40,802 nucleotides of DNA, taken from an uncultured Chlorobiaceae bacterium. Lineage in GTDB: Bacteria > Bacteroidota > Chlorobiia > Chlorobiales > Chlorobiaceae. The stretch covers positions 1-40,802 of the forward strand of contig CAIXLG010000029.1 of the NCBI GenBank assembly GCA_903920215.1, in the 5' to 3' direction. Position 1 is the first letter of the stretch; each line of letters opens with the position of its first letter. The translations under genes were made by a program, and so were the position numbers. The notes under the pieces were generated by a model. That model made no database searches. It saw only the letters and a program-made list of their open reading frames with translations, and was not told the origin of the DNA. Shown piece by piece: positions 1-8,713 of the stretch.

Positions 1-738
1 ACCCCACAATTGTTTGATGAAAACCATACACTCCGAATCGATACCGGAATCATGCGCGCAGTTCTCCTGGGTGATTCCTATCGACATGGTTCCCGTTCGA
101 TGGAGGCAATTGTTGCTATGAGCAGGCTTGGAAACGCAACACATTTCAATCGATCCTACCTTCCTCCTGAAGAACAACTCAGACTGCATGTTGATCCTCA
201 CTCTTTTGTGGCACTTGTTCATCATCTTGAACTCAGGGAGCAACTTCTCGAAAAATTAGCCCGTCTTAACCATAAATTGTTTCATAACAATCTTAAACGC
301 CAAGGCTATGTTTGGGGAAAGGTGACCGATGAAGATGCAGATCCAAAAACGCACAGCTCCCTTGTCAGCTTTACTGCCCTTTCACCCCATGAACGTGAAG
401 AGAATCGTGCGGCTGTTCGCGATATTCCCAATAAACTGGCGACGTTTGGATATGCCATTGTTCCAATGCGTAACAATGAGCAAGCGGTTGAATTCCCGAT
501 TCCGGAGCTGAAGGAAATGGCTAAACTTGAACACGAGAGGTGGATGGATGCCAAATTGAAAGATGGGTGGAAATATTCTCCTCACACCAATAAAGAGAAA
601 AAGCTCCATGCTCTTCTCGTCGATTGGGAAAGACTCTCGAAAGAGGAAAAAGATAAAGACAGCTCGCTGGTGTCAGAAAGTATTCCTCGTTTACTGAAGG
701 AGGCCGGTTATACAATAGTAAAACTCTCCCATACATGA
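1..738 (+). CDS. Ryr-domain protein, 3' part (5' end outside window)
   Basis: The reading frame is open from the first base, so the gene begins upstream; the first possible in-window start is a TTG at 10. The C-terminal ~75 residues match the Ryr domain (ryanodine receptor repeat): a LEHERWM motif, then DGW, a lysine-rich KEKKLHALLVDW segment, KEEKDKD and a final EAGYTI. The preceding ~80 residues (about 85-155 from position 10) repeat the same pattern in weaker form (QGYVWG, HSSLVSFTALSPHEREENR, FGYAIVPM), so there are probably two tandem Ryr units. In bacteria such domains are often joined to TrkA-N/NAD-binding or channel-like modules; none is visible here because the N-terminus is missing. 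Function is unknown. No membrane segment is seen in the visible part. Confidence 0.7.
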   Translation, partial: TPQLFDENHTLRIDTGIMRAVLLGDSYRHGSRSMEAIVAMSRLGNATHFNRSYLPPEEQLRLHVDPHSFVALVHHLELREQLLEKLARLNHKLFHNNLKRQGYVWGKVTDEDADPKTHSSLVSFTALSPHEREENRAAVRDIPNKLATFGYAIVPMRNNEQAVEFPIPELKEMAKLEHERWMDAKLKDGWKYSPHTNKEKKLHALLVDWERLSKEEKDKDSSLVSESIPRLLKEAGYTIVKLSHT

Positions 739-802
739 TATACAGCTTCGCTATTTTCATTTATGATTGGTCAGCAGCCATTTCTTTCGCGAAACGCAGA
801 TC

Positions 803-3364
803 ATGAAAAATGCAATAACTCCCGTTGGATTTGCTGGCCTTTCAGAAGCAGAAGTTTCTGAGCGATTGGCTTTGGATGGATACAATGAGTTGCCATCAAC
901 GGGGAAAAGGAGCATTTTTTCTACTGCGTTTGATGTTATTCGTGAGCCGATGCTGCTGCTTCTGGTTTCGTGCGGAGCAGTCTATCTGATTCTTGGCGAT
1001 GTTCAGGAGGCGCTTATGCTGCTTGGTTTTGTGTTTTTTGTGATGGGGTTGACCCTCTATCAGGAACGAAAAACTGAAAATGCGCTTGAAGCGTTAAGGG
1101 ATCTTTCAAGCCCCCGTGCCCTGGTTATCAGGGATGGTGCTGAGCGGCGTATTGCTGGTCGAGAGGTGGTGCAGGGAGATATTATTATTGTCAATGAGGG
1201 CGACCGGGTTCCTGCGGATGCTATCCTTCTCTCCTGCCTCAATCTTTCAGTTGATGAATCTTTATTAACCGGTGAATCTGTTCCGGTCAGAAAATCCGAT
1301 AATGAAACGGATGGCACAGAGGTGCATCCTGGTGGAGATGATCTTCCTTTCATCTACTCTGGAACTCTTGTTGTTCAGGGGCAGGGGATTGCCCGTGTTA
1401 CAGCAACCGGTATCAGGAGTGAAATCGGGAAAATCGGAAAGGTTTTGCAGGCTGTTGAGACGGAAAAGACCCCGTTGCAGCAGGAAACAGGGGTATGGGT
1501 TCGTAATCTGGCTTTTGTCGGGCTTTTCTTATGCGTTGTGGTGGTTGTATTCTATAGTCTCAGCCGCGGTGATCTTCTTAACGGAATTCTTGCAGGGATT
1601 ACCCTTGCCATGTCAATTCTTCCTGAAGAGCTGCCTGTTGTTCTGATGATTTTTCTTGCCCTTGGGGCATGGCGCATGTCAAAAAAACAGGTGCTGGCGC
1701 GACGTATGCCGGCGATAGAAGCACTCGGTTCGGCGACTGTGCTTTGTGTTGATAAAACCGGTACGCTCACCATGAACCGTATGACGGTAAGTAAACTTTT
1801 TGCCGGGGGTGAGGTTATTGCTCTTGGACCGGATCTGCACGGCTCTATGCCTGAAGGCTTTCATGAACTTCTTGAATTCAGTATTCTGGCAAGTCAGCTT
1901 GATCCTTTTGATCCTATGGAACAGGCAATCAGGCAGACAGGGAGTGACTATCTCCGTGAGAGTGGGCATCTGCACCATGATTGGACGCTTGTGCATGAAT
2001 ATCCTTTATCGAAAGAGCTGCTTTCACTCTCCCGGGTATGGAAATCATCGGATAGAGAAGAGTATGTGATTGCTGCCAAAGGGGCTCCTGAGGCAATTAT
2101 TGATCTTTGTCATTTTGATGCCGGGCAGATAGAGCTTTTGTCAACTCATATCAGTGAAATGGCCGATAAGGGGTTACGGGTGCTGGGTGTGGCAAGGGCA
2201 CTCTGTCAACAATCATTATTACCTGAAAAGCAGCATGATTTTGTTTTTGAATTTCTTGGACTGATAGGGCTTGCTGATCCGGTGAGGCCTACGGTGCCAT
2301 CTGCAATTGCCGAATGCTATAGTGCTGGAATTCGTGTAATCATGATTACTGGTGATTATCCCGGGACTGCTCGCAATATTGCCCGCCAGATTGGGCTTAA
2401 GGGCGCTGATAAGGTTGTAACAGGCACTGAAATCGAGAGCATGCCGGACATAGAGCTCAAGGAAAGGATTAACGGAGTGAATATTTTTGCAAGGGTTGTG
2501 CCTGAACAGAAATTGCGGCTCGTCTCGGCATTCAAGGCAAATGGGGAAATTGTTGCGATGACAGGAGATGGAGTGAATGATGCTCCAGCGTTGAAAGCTG
2601 CCAACATTGGAATAGCTATGGGAGGACGGGGAACTGATGTTGCCAGGGAGTCATCGTCACTGGTGCTCCTTGATGATGATTTTTCTTCTATTGTGCAGGC
2701 GGTGAGGATTGGACGCAGGATTTTTGACAATATCAGAAAAGCCATGGCCTATACTCTGGCGGTTCACGTGCCTATTGCAGGGATGCTGATCTTTCCCGTG
2801 CTGTTTAACTTTCCGCTTGTTCTGTTGCCGGCACATATCGCTTTTCTTGAACTCATCATTGATCCGGCCTGTTCAATTGTTTTTGAAGCTGAAGAGGAGG
2901 AAAAAGATGTTATGAGGCGTCCTCCCCGTAACTCCCGTGAGCCCCTGTTCAGTCGTAAAACGGTAGCTGTAAGTATCATACAGGGCGTTGTTGTTCTTGG
3001 TGTTGTTCTCGGTGTTTATTTGTATTCCCGCTACGAGGGGTACAGTGAACAGGAGGTGCGGGCATTGACATTTACAACGATGATTTTTTCAAATCTTGCC
3101 CTGATTTTGACCAACCGGTCATGGAGCCGCACATTTATCGCAACACTGCGTTTTTCCAATTATGCGTTGCTGCCGTTACTCTTAGGTGCGGTTCTATTAC
3201 TTGCGATTGTTCTTTATGTTCCCTTTTTTGTCATGTTATTCAAGTTTTCCGATCTCCATCCCCTTGATCTTGGTGTTTGTCTTCTGGCCGGTCTTGGAAG
3301 TGTGCTCTGGTTTGAGGCACTGAAATGGTTTGGCTTTTTTAGAAATAACACCCAGGCAGGGTGA
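803..3364 (+). CDS. P-type cation-transporting ATPase (P2-like)
   Basis: Membrane pump that couples ATP hydrolysis to cation transport through a phospho-aspartate intermediate. The frame opens at TTG 767, but the ATG at 803 gives a start that matches the family (MKNAIT, then the cation-ATPase N-terminal domain). Counting from 767, visible motifs in order are TGES (168-171, actuator domain), PEELP (286-290, the membrane-kink motif of TM4), DKTGTLT (329-335, phosphorylated Asp), KGAPE (nucleotide-binding domain) and TGDGVNDAP (599-607, hinge). A C-terminal group of hydrophobic helices follows. At about 853 residues the length is normal for P2-type Ca2+/Mg2+-like pumps. The PEELP variant and lack of an N-terminal heavy-metal domain argue against a P1B metal exporter. 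The ion cannot be assigned. Its stop is one base from that of the convergent gene. Confidence 0.9.
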   Translation: MKNAITPVGFAGLSEAEVSERLALDGYNELPSTGKRSIFSTAFDVIREPMLLLLVSCGAVYLILGDVQEALMLLGFVFFVMGLTLYQERKTENALEALRDLSSPRALVIRDGAERRIAGREVVQGDIIIVNEGDRVPADAILLSCLNLSVDESLLTGESVPVRKSDNETDGTEVHPGGDDLPFIYSGTLVVQGQGIARVTATGIRSEIGKIGKVLQAVETEKTPLQQETGVWVRNLAFVGLFLCVVVVVFYSLSRGDLLNGILAGITLAMSILPEELPVVLMIFLALGAWRMSKKQVLARRMPAIEALGSATVLCVDKTGTLTMNRMTVSKLFAGGEVIALGPDLHGSMPEGFHELLEFSILASQLDPFDPMEQAIRQTGSDYLRESGHLHHDWTLVHEYPLSKELLSLSRVWKSSDREEYVIAAKGAPEAIIDLCHFDAGQIELLSTHISEMADKGLRVLGVARALCQQSLLPEKQHDFVFEFLGLIGLADPVRPTVPSAIAECYSAGIRVIMITGDYPGTARNIARQIGLKGADKVVTGTEIESMPDIELKERINGVNIFARVVPEQKLRLVSAFKANGEIVAMTGDGVNDAPALKAANIGIAMGGRGTDVARESSSLVLLDDDFSSIVQAVRIGRRIFDNIRKAMAYTLAVHVPIAGMLIFPVLFNFPLVLLPAHIAFLELIIDPACSIVFEAEEEEKDVMRRPPRNSREPLFSRKTVAVSIIQGVVVLGVVLGVYLYSRYEGYSEQEVRALTFTTMIFSNLALILTNRSWSRTFIATLRFSNYALLPLLLGAVLLLAIVLYVPFFVMLFKFSDLHPLDLGVCLLAGLGSVLWFEALKWFGFFRNNTQAG

Positions 3365-3365
3365 G

Positions 3366-4394
3366 CTACTGCGCAATGTCTGCATTCAACAGGAGCGGCA
3401 GGTGGTCGGAGTACCCTCCTGTATATTTTCTTTTTTCATAGGTTGCATAGGGCCTCTTACCGGATTCGTCGAGCATTTTTGAAAACGAGAAGCAGTGGAA
3501 GGCACTCTTTCGAGCATAAAGGCCTTTGTTGTCGAGCATGCCGGAGGAGAGGAGAATCTGGTCGATGTGCTGCCACTTGTTATGGAAGGAGAAACTGCCA
3601 ATTCCCTCATAGCCGCTCCAGCAGTTGTAGAGGAACTCCCTGCCGTTTGCTTTAACCTTTGCAGCATCATCTGTTGAGCCAAGCACCTCTTTCAGTGAGC
3701 GATTTTCGGGCTCGTCGTTGAAATCGCCCATGACAATGATGTCGGATGAAGGGTTTTTGACACGCAGGCTGTCGAGAATATGCCTCGTCACTGTTGCTGC
3801 CGAAATCCGCTTGCGTTCCGTCCACTCGGTATCGAAGGAGCGTGAAGGCCAGTGGTTCAGGATGACGTGAAACGGGTGGCCTGAAGCAGAAAATCCGGCG
3901 ACGATGATTTTTCTTGTCGGCTTGCCATCCATTGGTACCGTGTAGGCTTTCGATGCTATAGGACGAAGCGTTTGCGGGTTATAGGCCAGAGCAACATCGA
4001 TACCTCTCGGGTCAGACGATTCATAGTATATGGATTTGTACCTGATGCCGCTTATCGGCTCGAGTGCCCCCTTAAAGACACGCTCGTTCTCCACTTCCGC
4101 AAACGCAACGATGTCCGGATACTTTCTGTAGTCGGGGTGCGCCTTTATTGCCGAAAGGGTATGGCGAATGCGCATCTGTTTGAGGAGGAGTTTCTTTTCT
4201 GTCCAGTTCATGCTCCCTTCAGGAGTGAAGTCATCGTCGTCAGTTGCGGGATTGTTGGCGGGATCGAAAAGATTCTCAACATTCCACCACATAAAAAGCA
4301 CTGTTTTTTCAGGCCCTGGATTGCCTGCGGCAGAGCTGGAAATGCAAAATGCCATGCTGAAAACGAGAAAAGAATAAAAGAGTATTTTTCGCAT
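3366..4394 (-). CDS. Exported endonuclease/exonuclease/phosphatase (EEP) family protein
   Basis: A 342-residue protein of the DNase I-like EEP superfamily, which cleaves phosphodiester or phosphomonoester bonds in a metal-dependent way. An N-terminal signal peptide is visible (basic MRK, hydrophobic run to about residue 20, then SSAAG), so it probably acts outside the cytoplasmic membrane. Core motifs occur in the family order: WNVENLFD near 37-44, AEVENE (metal-binding Glu) near 100, LNHWPSR (His), GDFNDEP and the terminal SDHLPLL (Asp-His catalytic pair). Start is ATG at 4394. It is convergent with the P-type ATPase gene and has no obvious operon partner. The substrate (DNA, lipid phosphate or other) cannot be told from sequence. 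Confidence 0.85.
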   Translation of the reverse strand: MRKILFYSFLVFSMAFCISSSAAGNPGPEKTVLFMWWNVENLFDPANNPATDDDDFTPEGSMNWTEKKLLLKQMRIRHTLSAIKAHPDYRKYPDIVAFAEVENERVFKGALEPISGIRYKSIYYESSDPRGIDVALAYNPQTLRPIASKAYTVPMDGKPTRKIIVAGFSASGHPFHVILNHWPSRSFDTEWTERKRISAATVTRHILDSLRVKNPSSDIIVMGDFNDEPENRSLKEVLGSTDDAAKVKANGREFLYNCWSGYEGIGSFSFHNKWQHIDQILLSSGMLDNKGLYARKSAFHCFSFSKMLDESGKRPYATYEKRKYTGGYSDHLPLLLNADIAQ

Positions 4395-4650
4395 GAGCTC
4401 GTTCTATTTTTTTTGAACCATTATGATGATCTGTCACCAACGCTTCGACAGCGTATCCCTGCACTCATATTTCAGAACAATCGCTAAAGCGGTTATGACG
4501 GCAATGGAAGTGAAGGGAAATAATAACTGATTTTAATTAAGAAACCCATGATTTATGCGTAATATTTGATCTACCATTCATGCAGAGCCAGAGCTATTGA
4601 TACAATTTGTCATATTTGGGATCTGGGAATAGGTTCGCATTCCTTCGTAG

Positions 4651-4797
4651 TACAATGAAATACGCAGAAAGATTCACCCGAATCAGGAGAGAAAAATGCC
4701 AAGAGCCGCAGGCCAAAATATAGTCCTTTAAGATCGATATAATTCAATCTCCTCCTTTATTATCCTTGGCCGAAAGCGACCGAAACATTTCATTGTA
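4651..4797. repeat. Possible MITE-like element with 11-bp terminal inverted repeats
   Basis: The gene-poor stretch 4395-4831 contains a perfect 11-bp inverted repeat: TACAATGAAAT at 4651-4661 and ATTTCATTGTA at 4787-4797, enclosing 125 bp. Inside, an AGGAGA ribosome-site-like sequence precedes an 11-codon frame (ATG near 4696) that is too short to call a gene. The ends could be those of a small non-autonomous mobile element, or a chance pair. No target duplication beyond a TA-rich context is seen. I see nothing else in 4395-4831. Confidence 0.3.
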
Positions 4798-4831
4798 ATA
4801 TTTTTCCCTTACCAAGAACAAAGATAAAGCC

Positions 4832-5095
4832 ATGCCAATTAATGTTGACCTGACACCGTTCCTTGAAGAGATGGTTCGGCAAAAAGTAAACTCCGGTTTC
4901 TATACATCGGCAAGTGAAGTTGTCCGTGAGGCATTGCGCCTTATGGCTTAGCAGGACACTCACCGCAATGCAAAGCTTGATCAGTTACTGAAGGATATTC
5001 ATGCCGGAATAGATTGTGGCATTGTCACCGCTTGGGATGTTGAAGAGATAAAGAGAGCTGTCCAAAAAAGAAGGGAGACGAAAAAGGCAGATTAA
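4832..5095 (+). pseudogene. parD-like antitoxin pseudogene (internal TAG)
   Basis: From ATG 4832 the frame encodes a ParD-type ribbon-helix-helix antitoxin: MPINVDLTPFLEEMVRQKV, then SGFYTSASEVVREALRLM, which is the family's DNA-binding region. Codon 40 (4949-4951) is TAG, right after RLMA. The same frame continues for 47 more codons with a typical ParD C-terminus (QDTHRNAKLDQLLKDI, then HAGIDCGI) to TAA at 5093-5095. ParD proteins usually have an acidic residue at the stop position, so one GAG-to-TAG change would explain it. No intact parE toxin follows; the DNA after 5096 is short and runs into a dispersed repeat. The truncated 39-residue product could still hold the DNA-binding part, but an active TA pair is unlikely. 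Confidence 0.75.
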
Positions 5096-5152
5096 GGAGA
5101 GAAGACGGTATATCATTTTCTTTCTTATCATTCCTAGTGGTATAGAAATTGT

Positions 5153-5276
5153 CTTGCTGAGATAAGAGAAGGAAGGCAAACTTTACCTGCAGTCTGAAAA
5201 AAGCTACCCCTTCAAGACAGTTTTAGTTTTGTTGGGGTTCAGGAATCACCCCAACCTACATATGGGCACCTCCATT
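5153..5276 (+). repeat. Dispersed hairpin repeat, copy 1
   Basis: Member of a repeat family also seen near 7150-7290 and 32306-32510, with left-end-only fragments near 23194 and 23965. It reads from a TTGCTGAGATAAGAGAAGG left part through GGCAAACTTTACCTGC to a hairpin, with an 8-bp perfect stem (GTTGGGGT 5231-5238 and ACCCCAAC 5248-5255) and a 9-nt loop, and ends near GGGCACCTCCATT. It fills most of the space between the parD remnant and the HPF-like gene. Function unknown. Confidence 0.75.
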
Positions 5277-5416
5277 AACCATAGAAAAACACTCAAATCA
5301 TTTCCGTTTTTTTAATGCATCCCTTTTGAATAAAGAGAGGTACATAAATCAGAAATACTGATCCCCGGCGAAAGTATACCACCCTATTTTAGTACTCAAT
5401 ATAGGTACTCTGTAGC

Positions 5417-5743
5417 CTAATCGTACTGTTCAAGGCGGCCGAGAGTGCTGTCAAGCCTATGAACCATTAATTTCGCAGCTCCATCGATGGCCTGTTCAAT
5501 GGTCGCAGCCTCATGAGTGGAGATAATAGGCTGGTGGCTGGCGAGACGTACCTCTATCAGGCAGCGTTTATCATCAATACCAGATTTATTATCGCTGTTC
5601 TCATCGGTCAGATGGACTTCCACCCGTGTAATTCGTTCGATGAAACGCTCCAGAACGTCCCTTATAATTGCTTCAACATGCTGGTTCAGCTCCTCACTTC
5701 CTTTGATATTAGTATCAGTGTTTACAAGCACCTTCATGAGCAT
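5417..5743 (-). CDS. HPF/RaiA-like ribosome-associated protein
   Basis: A 108-residue protein resembling the short ribosome hibernation factor / sigma-54 modulation family, which binds the small subunit and helps store inactive ribosomes. Family-like features are the overall length, an RVEVHLTDENSDNKSG strand with KRCLIEVRLASHQPI after it, and a C-terminal helix (AAKLMVHRLDSTLGRLE). Start is ATG 5743 (MLM); the second ATG at 5737 is also possible. It has no operon partner: upstream is a gene-poor stretch and downstream is a repeat. The conserved DDKRC segment is typical of HPF-like proteins outside enterobacteria. Assignment rests on pattern only, so a related dimerising role is possible. Confidence 0.75.
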   Translation of the reverse strand: MLMKVLVNTDTNIKGSEELNQHVEAIIRDVLERFIERITRVEVHLTDENSDNKSGIDDKRCLIEVRLASHQPIISTHEAATIEQAIDGAAKLMVHRLDSTLGRLEQYD

Positions 5744-6409
5744 ATCCGTTTAATGGTTTTCCATAGCAACAATCATCAACTCTTCGTAATAAGAACGGTT
5801 AAAGATGCCGATGCGTTCCCGCTCCGGCCGACAACAGTCACTCATGCAGTGAAAATCGTGATTAAGCTCCTGTGTCGAAGGATGCCTGGAAAATCAGAAG
5901 CACAGTATAACGAGTTTTGCTATTATACGTTATCACTAACCCTGGTGCTCATCTTCCACTGCCTGTGTGGTACAATAGGTCGATTTAAGGAAATTAATTC
6001 GCCTGTGACGTCCAACTGTTCAGGCCGAAGAAGCGACGATGCTCATGATTCTCGACAAGTACCGCGTCAGGAAACCGGGTTATGCAAAACGGAATTCTGT
6101 ACACAGGCAAATTTTTTTTTTGTTTTTGACTATATGACGGATGGGACTTATGGGAGTAATAACAGACGAGGGTTTATGGTATGAGGGGAGAAAAGAGATC
6201 CCTCACTTCGTATCTGGATGACAAGGGGATTTGTATCGGAATTACTTTTTAAGATTATGAGGAATTTTTTGGGGCAGGTTACCTGAAAGGGATGTTGCCG
6301 AAGTCGAGCAATTGAGACTTTGGGTTAACCTGAAAAATCAGGGTTAGGGTAAAATGATTTACAGCGGTAGTTCTAAAGTGAGCGCATCTAAAAAGTATTT
6401 GACCTGTGA
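5744..6409. other. Gene-poor stretch with possible gene relics
   Basis: No convincing gene is seen in these 666 bases. Two short frames have protein-like composition: around 6028-6110 (EEATMLMILDKYRVRK, then KPGYAKRN) and around 6270-6345 (GRLPERDVAEVEQLRLWVNL, then KNQG and a TAG stop). Both are cut off by stops upstream and may be relics of lost genes. At 6195-6225 there is one copy of the dispersed GATCCCTC...GGATGACA sequence also found near 23030 and 40752. A longer plus-strand frame from 5513 is the antisense shadow of the HPF-like gene plus low-quality sequence. Confidence 0.4.
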
Positions 6410-6817
6410 TTATGGTGTTGTCCAGTTTTCTACCGTCAAGCCATCTGCAATCATGCTGAAAGCTTTATCAGCGGTAACAAGAATGGCATTGACTGCTTGA
6501 GCATGGGCTGCAATCATTAGATCAAGCGGGGACAGCGTCACACTTGCGGCTTCGCATGTTGCACGGAGGTCTCCGTAGACAATTGCAGCATCTTGATCCC
6601 AGGCCAATATTTTAACCCGGATTAAAAACTCATGAACACGGGTTGTAAGACCCTTGGGACAGGAGCGCTTTGCCAGGCCATAGCGTAATTCTGCCAGTGT
6701 GACCGAAGAGACCACGATACGGTGTATCGGCACCGCCACAAGCCGTTCACGTACAAGAGCAATATCTCCCTTGATAATGTGACTTGCAATATTGGTATCC
6801 AGCATGTAGAGGTTCAT
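6410..6817 (-). CDS. vapC: VapC-type PIN-domain toxin
   Basis: Ribonuclease toxin of a type II TA pair; VapC proteins of this subgroup cleave initiator tRNA or other RNAs using Mg2+. The PIN-domain acidic residues are visible: the N-terminal LDTN Asp, the Glu of TLAELRYG, and the Asp residues in [12 protein letters not shown] and VTADKAF. The frame has an ATG at 6826, but the ATG at 6817 overlaps the vapB stop as ATGA and lies about 9 nt after a GAGGG sequence, so it is preferred (135 residues). Translation is probably coupled to vapB. All catalytic positions look intact. Specificity for tRNA-fMet is an inference from subfamily resemblance. Confidence 0.9.
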   Translation of the reverse strand: MNLYMLDTNIASHIIKGDIALVRERLVAVPIHRIVVSSVTLAELRYGLAKRSCPKGLTTRVHEFLIRVKILAWDQDAAIVYGDLRATCEAASVTLSPLDLMIAAHAQAVNAILVTADKAFSMIADGLTVENWTTP

Positions 6818-7074
6818 TCCTGCCATCCCTCAAAAGGATCACGAAGATGATCCTGCAACTTTCGATCCTCAGGAGTCATAAAATCAGCAGGCACTTCAGT
6901 TTTTTCGTCAAGCGCGAACAGTCCAGTCCATGAATCAGGATGATGAGATAAAATGACATCTCCGGAAATGGTATCACGACGAATAAATACTTCCTTACCT
7001 TCAAAGCGAAATTCTTTCGGCAACCTGACGGCTTGGCTTCGTCCTGATATAAAAATTTTAGCTGTGGCAGACAT
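6814..7074 (-). CDS. vapB: VapB-type antitoxin (AbrB/MazE fold)
   Basis: An 86-residue antitoxin that binds VapC and the operon promoter. The N-terminal half is a swapped-hairpin AbrB-type DNA-binding domain ([20 protein letters not shown], then GKEVFIRRD). The C-terminal half ([24 protein letters not shown]) is the toxin-wrapping segment. Start is ATG 7074, preceded by a perfect AGGAGG ribosome-binding site with 5-nt spacing. The coding region ends in a 4-bp overlap with vapC. Antitoxin-first order is usual for vapBC and autoregulation is expected. The pair looks intact and functional, unlike the nearby parD remnant. Confidence 0.9.
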   Translation of the reverse strand: MSATAKIFISGRSQAVRLPKEFRFEGKEVFIRRDTISGDVILSHHPDSWTGLFALDEKTEVPADFMTPEDRKLQDHLRDPFEGWQE

Positions 7075-7149
7075 GCTCTCCTCCTTTATAAATAATTAGT
7101 GAAATGTAAATACCATTTTGATATATATCAAGGTATTTATCATTTGTTT

Positions 7150-7290
7150 GCAAGGTTGATAACAGGGCTGAAAAGAACTTTCCTCTCTGGACATCTTTTG
7201 TTTTGTTGGGGTTCAGGAATCACCCCAACCTGCAGAGTACCAATCACCCAACCGTCCATGGGGGAGGTGAAGAATAAATAGAGGTGCCCT
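7150..7290. repeat. Dispersed hairpin repeat, copy 2
   Basis: Lies in the 426-base gap between vapB and the next gene. The hairpin is identical in its stem to copies 1 and 3: GTTGGGGT 7205-7212 pairs with ACCCCAAC 7222-7229 across a 9-nt loop. The left part (AGGGCTGAAAAGAACTTTCC) is more diverged than in the other copies. The right end, AATAGAGGTGCCC near 7278-7289, is the inverted form of the GGGCACCTCTATT end seen in copy 3, so this copy may be rearranged. I see no gene in 7075-7500. Confidence 0.7.
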
Positions 7291-7500
7291 AAAGACAAAA
7301 CATGGCACAAAACTGATTCATTTTTTGACGTATGCACTGTGTGGCGGGGTTTCATTTTGTGACAGGTTATCAGGCGGGCCGTGTATTTGCAGGAAAGTTA
7401 GACAAAGCATGATCTCTTATGTATTTGCTATTTTTCTTTGTAACTTATTCGGGATTTTTCAGCTGTCAATATTTTATTACCCAACGATCCGGAAACCAGT

Positions 7501-7899
7501 ATGACCCAGAAGAGCGGTGTCAAGGAACAGGCGAAAGATATCCTTGAAGAGACCCTTGACAAGGAGGCGGTTATTGTGTTGGCAAGGATTTCTGAAGAGA
7601 TGCAGTTGCTGTTTACGGCTCATCCGGAACCATCAAGGGCTGACGTTGAACGGATTGTGACCGGTTTTTTTCTTGAAAACGGAAAATCGGAACAGTTCAT
7701 TGATGACTGGATCAAGACATCCGGAGAGTACAGCCGCACCAGAGGACTCAGTGAACAGGATCAGCCGAAAGCCATGCTTTCTGATCTGGGGGTGTTCAGG
7801 TTTATGAGCTTTTTGAAAGACAAGGGGCTTACCGATGAACAAATTACCATTGTGCTTACCGGGGCGGTTGAACAGGCAGCTTCCGATAATGAAGGGTAG
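7501..7899 (+). CDS. Conserved-looking protein of unknown function
   Basis: A 132-residue soluble, mostly helical, acidic protein with no signal peptide or membrane segment. I do not recognise the family. The first half has an amphipathic run (ILEETLDKEAVIVLARISEE), and a C-terminal LSDLGVFRFMSFLKDKGLTD region looks like paired helices. It lies 73 bp upstream of purC on the same strand and is probably part of that transcription unit. Codon use resembles the neighbouring housekeeping genes, so it does not look newly acquired. The start is ATG 7501, near the beginning of the frame. Confidence 0.7.
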   Translation: MTQKSGVKEQAKDILEETLDKEAVIVLARISEEMQLLFTAHPEPSRADVERIVTGFFLENGKSEQFIDDWIKTSGEYSRTRGLSEQDQPKAMLSDLGVFRFMSFLKDKGLTDEQITIVLTGAVEQAASDNEG

Positions 7900-7972
7900 C
7901 TTGAAGAGCGAAATTTCAGTATCCAGACACGTTAACATGCCGCGATAGCAAATCACAATAAAAACAGTTTAC

Positions 7973-8683
7973 ATGAAAAAGACGACGCAGCTTTACGAAG
8001 GCAAGGCTAAAAAGGTTTTTTTAACGGAAGACAGTAACCTGGTCATACAGGAGTTCAAGGATGACGCGACTGCTTTCAATAACAAGAAAAAAGGCACAAT
8101 TGCAGACAAGGGTGTTGTGAACAACGCTATTTCCTGCAAGCTCTTTACGCTCCTTGAGAGTGAAGGCATCCATACTCATCTGGTAGAGAAGCTTTCCGAC
8201 CGGGATATGCTTTGTCGCCACCTCGATATTATAAAGGTTGAGGTTGTGGTCCGCAATATTGCCGCTGGTTCACTGGTGAAGCGGTATGGGTTTGCAGAGG
8301 GAACGGTACTTGAAAACCCCATAGTTGAGTTTTATTTGAAAGATGACGATCTGGATGATCCCTTGATGAATGAGTCTCATGCAGTTGCGCTTGGTGTGGC
8401 AACTCTTGAGGAACTGGCTGTCCTGAAAAACCGTGCAGAAGCAATTAATGCGGTGCTCAAAAAGTTTTTTGCCGACAGAAAACTGAAGCTTGTTGATTTC
8501 AAGCTGGAGTTCGGCCGGCACAATGGCGAAATTCTTCTTGGTGATGAGATAAGCCCTGATACATGCCGGCTCTGGGATCTTGAAACAAATGAAAAACTGG
8601 ATAAGGATCGTTTCAGGTTTGATCTTGGCGGTGTAGAGGATGCATACAGTGAAGTTCAGAGAAGGGTGCTCGAGCTCGATTGA
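7973..8683 (+). CDS. purC: Phosphoribosylaminoimidazole-succinocarboxamide synthase (SAICAR synthetase)
   Basis: Catalyses ATP-dependent condensation of CAIR with aspartate to SAICAR, a step of purine nucleotide synthesis in the cytoplasm. At 236 residues it has the length of the standard monofunctional enzyme. The N-terminus LYEGKAKKVF is the ATP-binding lobe signature. Further family motifs are FKDDATAFN, VVNNAISCKLF, VEVVVRNIAAGS, LVKRYG and LVDFKLEFGR, followed by LGDEISPDTCRLWD. All main signature regions are present. The ATG at 7973 fits the family start. No other pur genes lie nearby, so the pathway is dispersed. Confidence 0.97.
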   Translation: MKKTTQLYEGKAKKVFLTEDSNLVIQEFKDDATAFNNKKKGTIADKGVVNNAISCKLFTLLESEGIHTHLVEKLSDRDMLCRHLDIIKVEVVVRNIAAGSLVKRYGFAEGTVLENPIVEFYLKDDDLDDPLMNESHAVALGVATLEELAVLKNRAEAINAVLKKFFADRKLKLVDFKLEFGRHNGEILLGDEISPDTCRLWDLETNEKLDKDRFRFDLGGVEDAYSEVQRRVLELD

Positions 8684-8713
8684 GAGTGAAATTACAGAAG
8701 AGAGGGAGGCGGA

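Noticed and set aside
5513-6184. A 223-codon plus-strand frame
   Set aside because: Its first third is the antisense of the HPF-like gene and the rest has no family resemblance, poor composition and no ribosome site.
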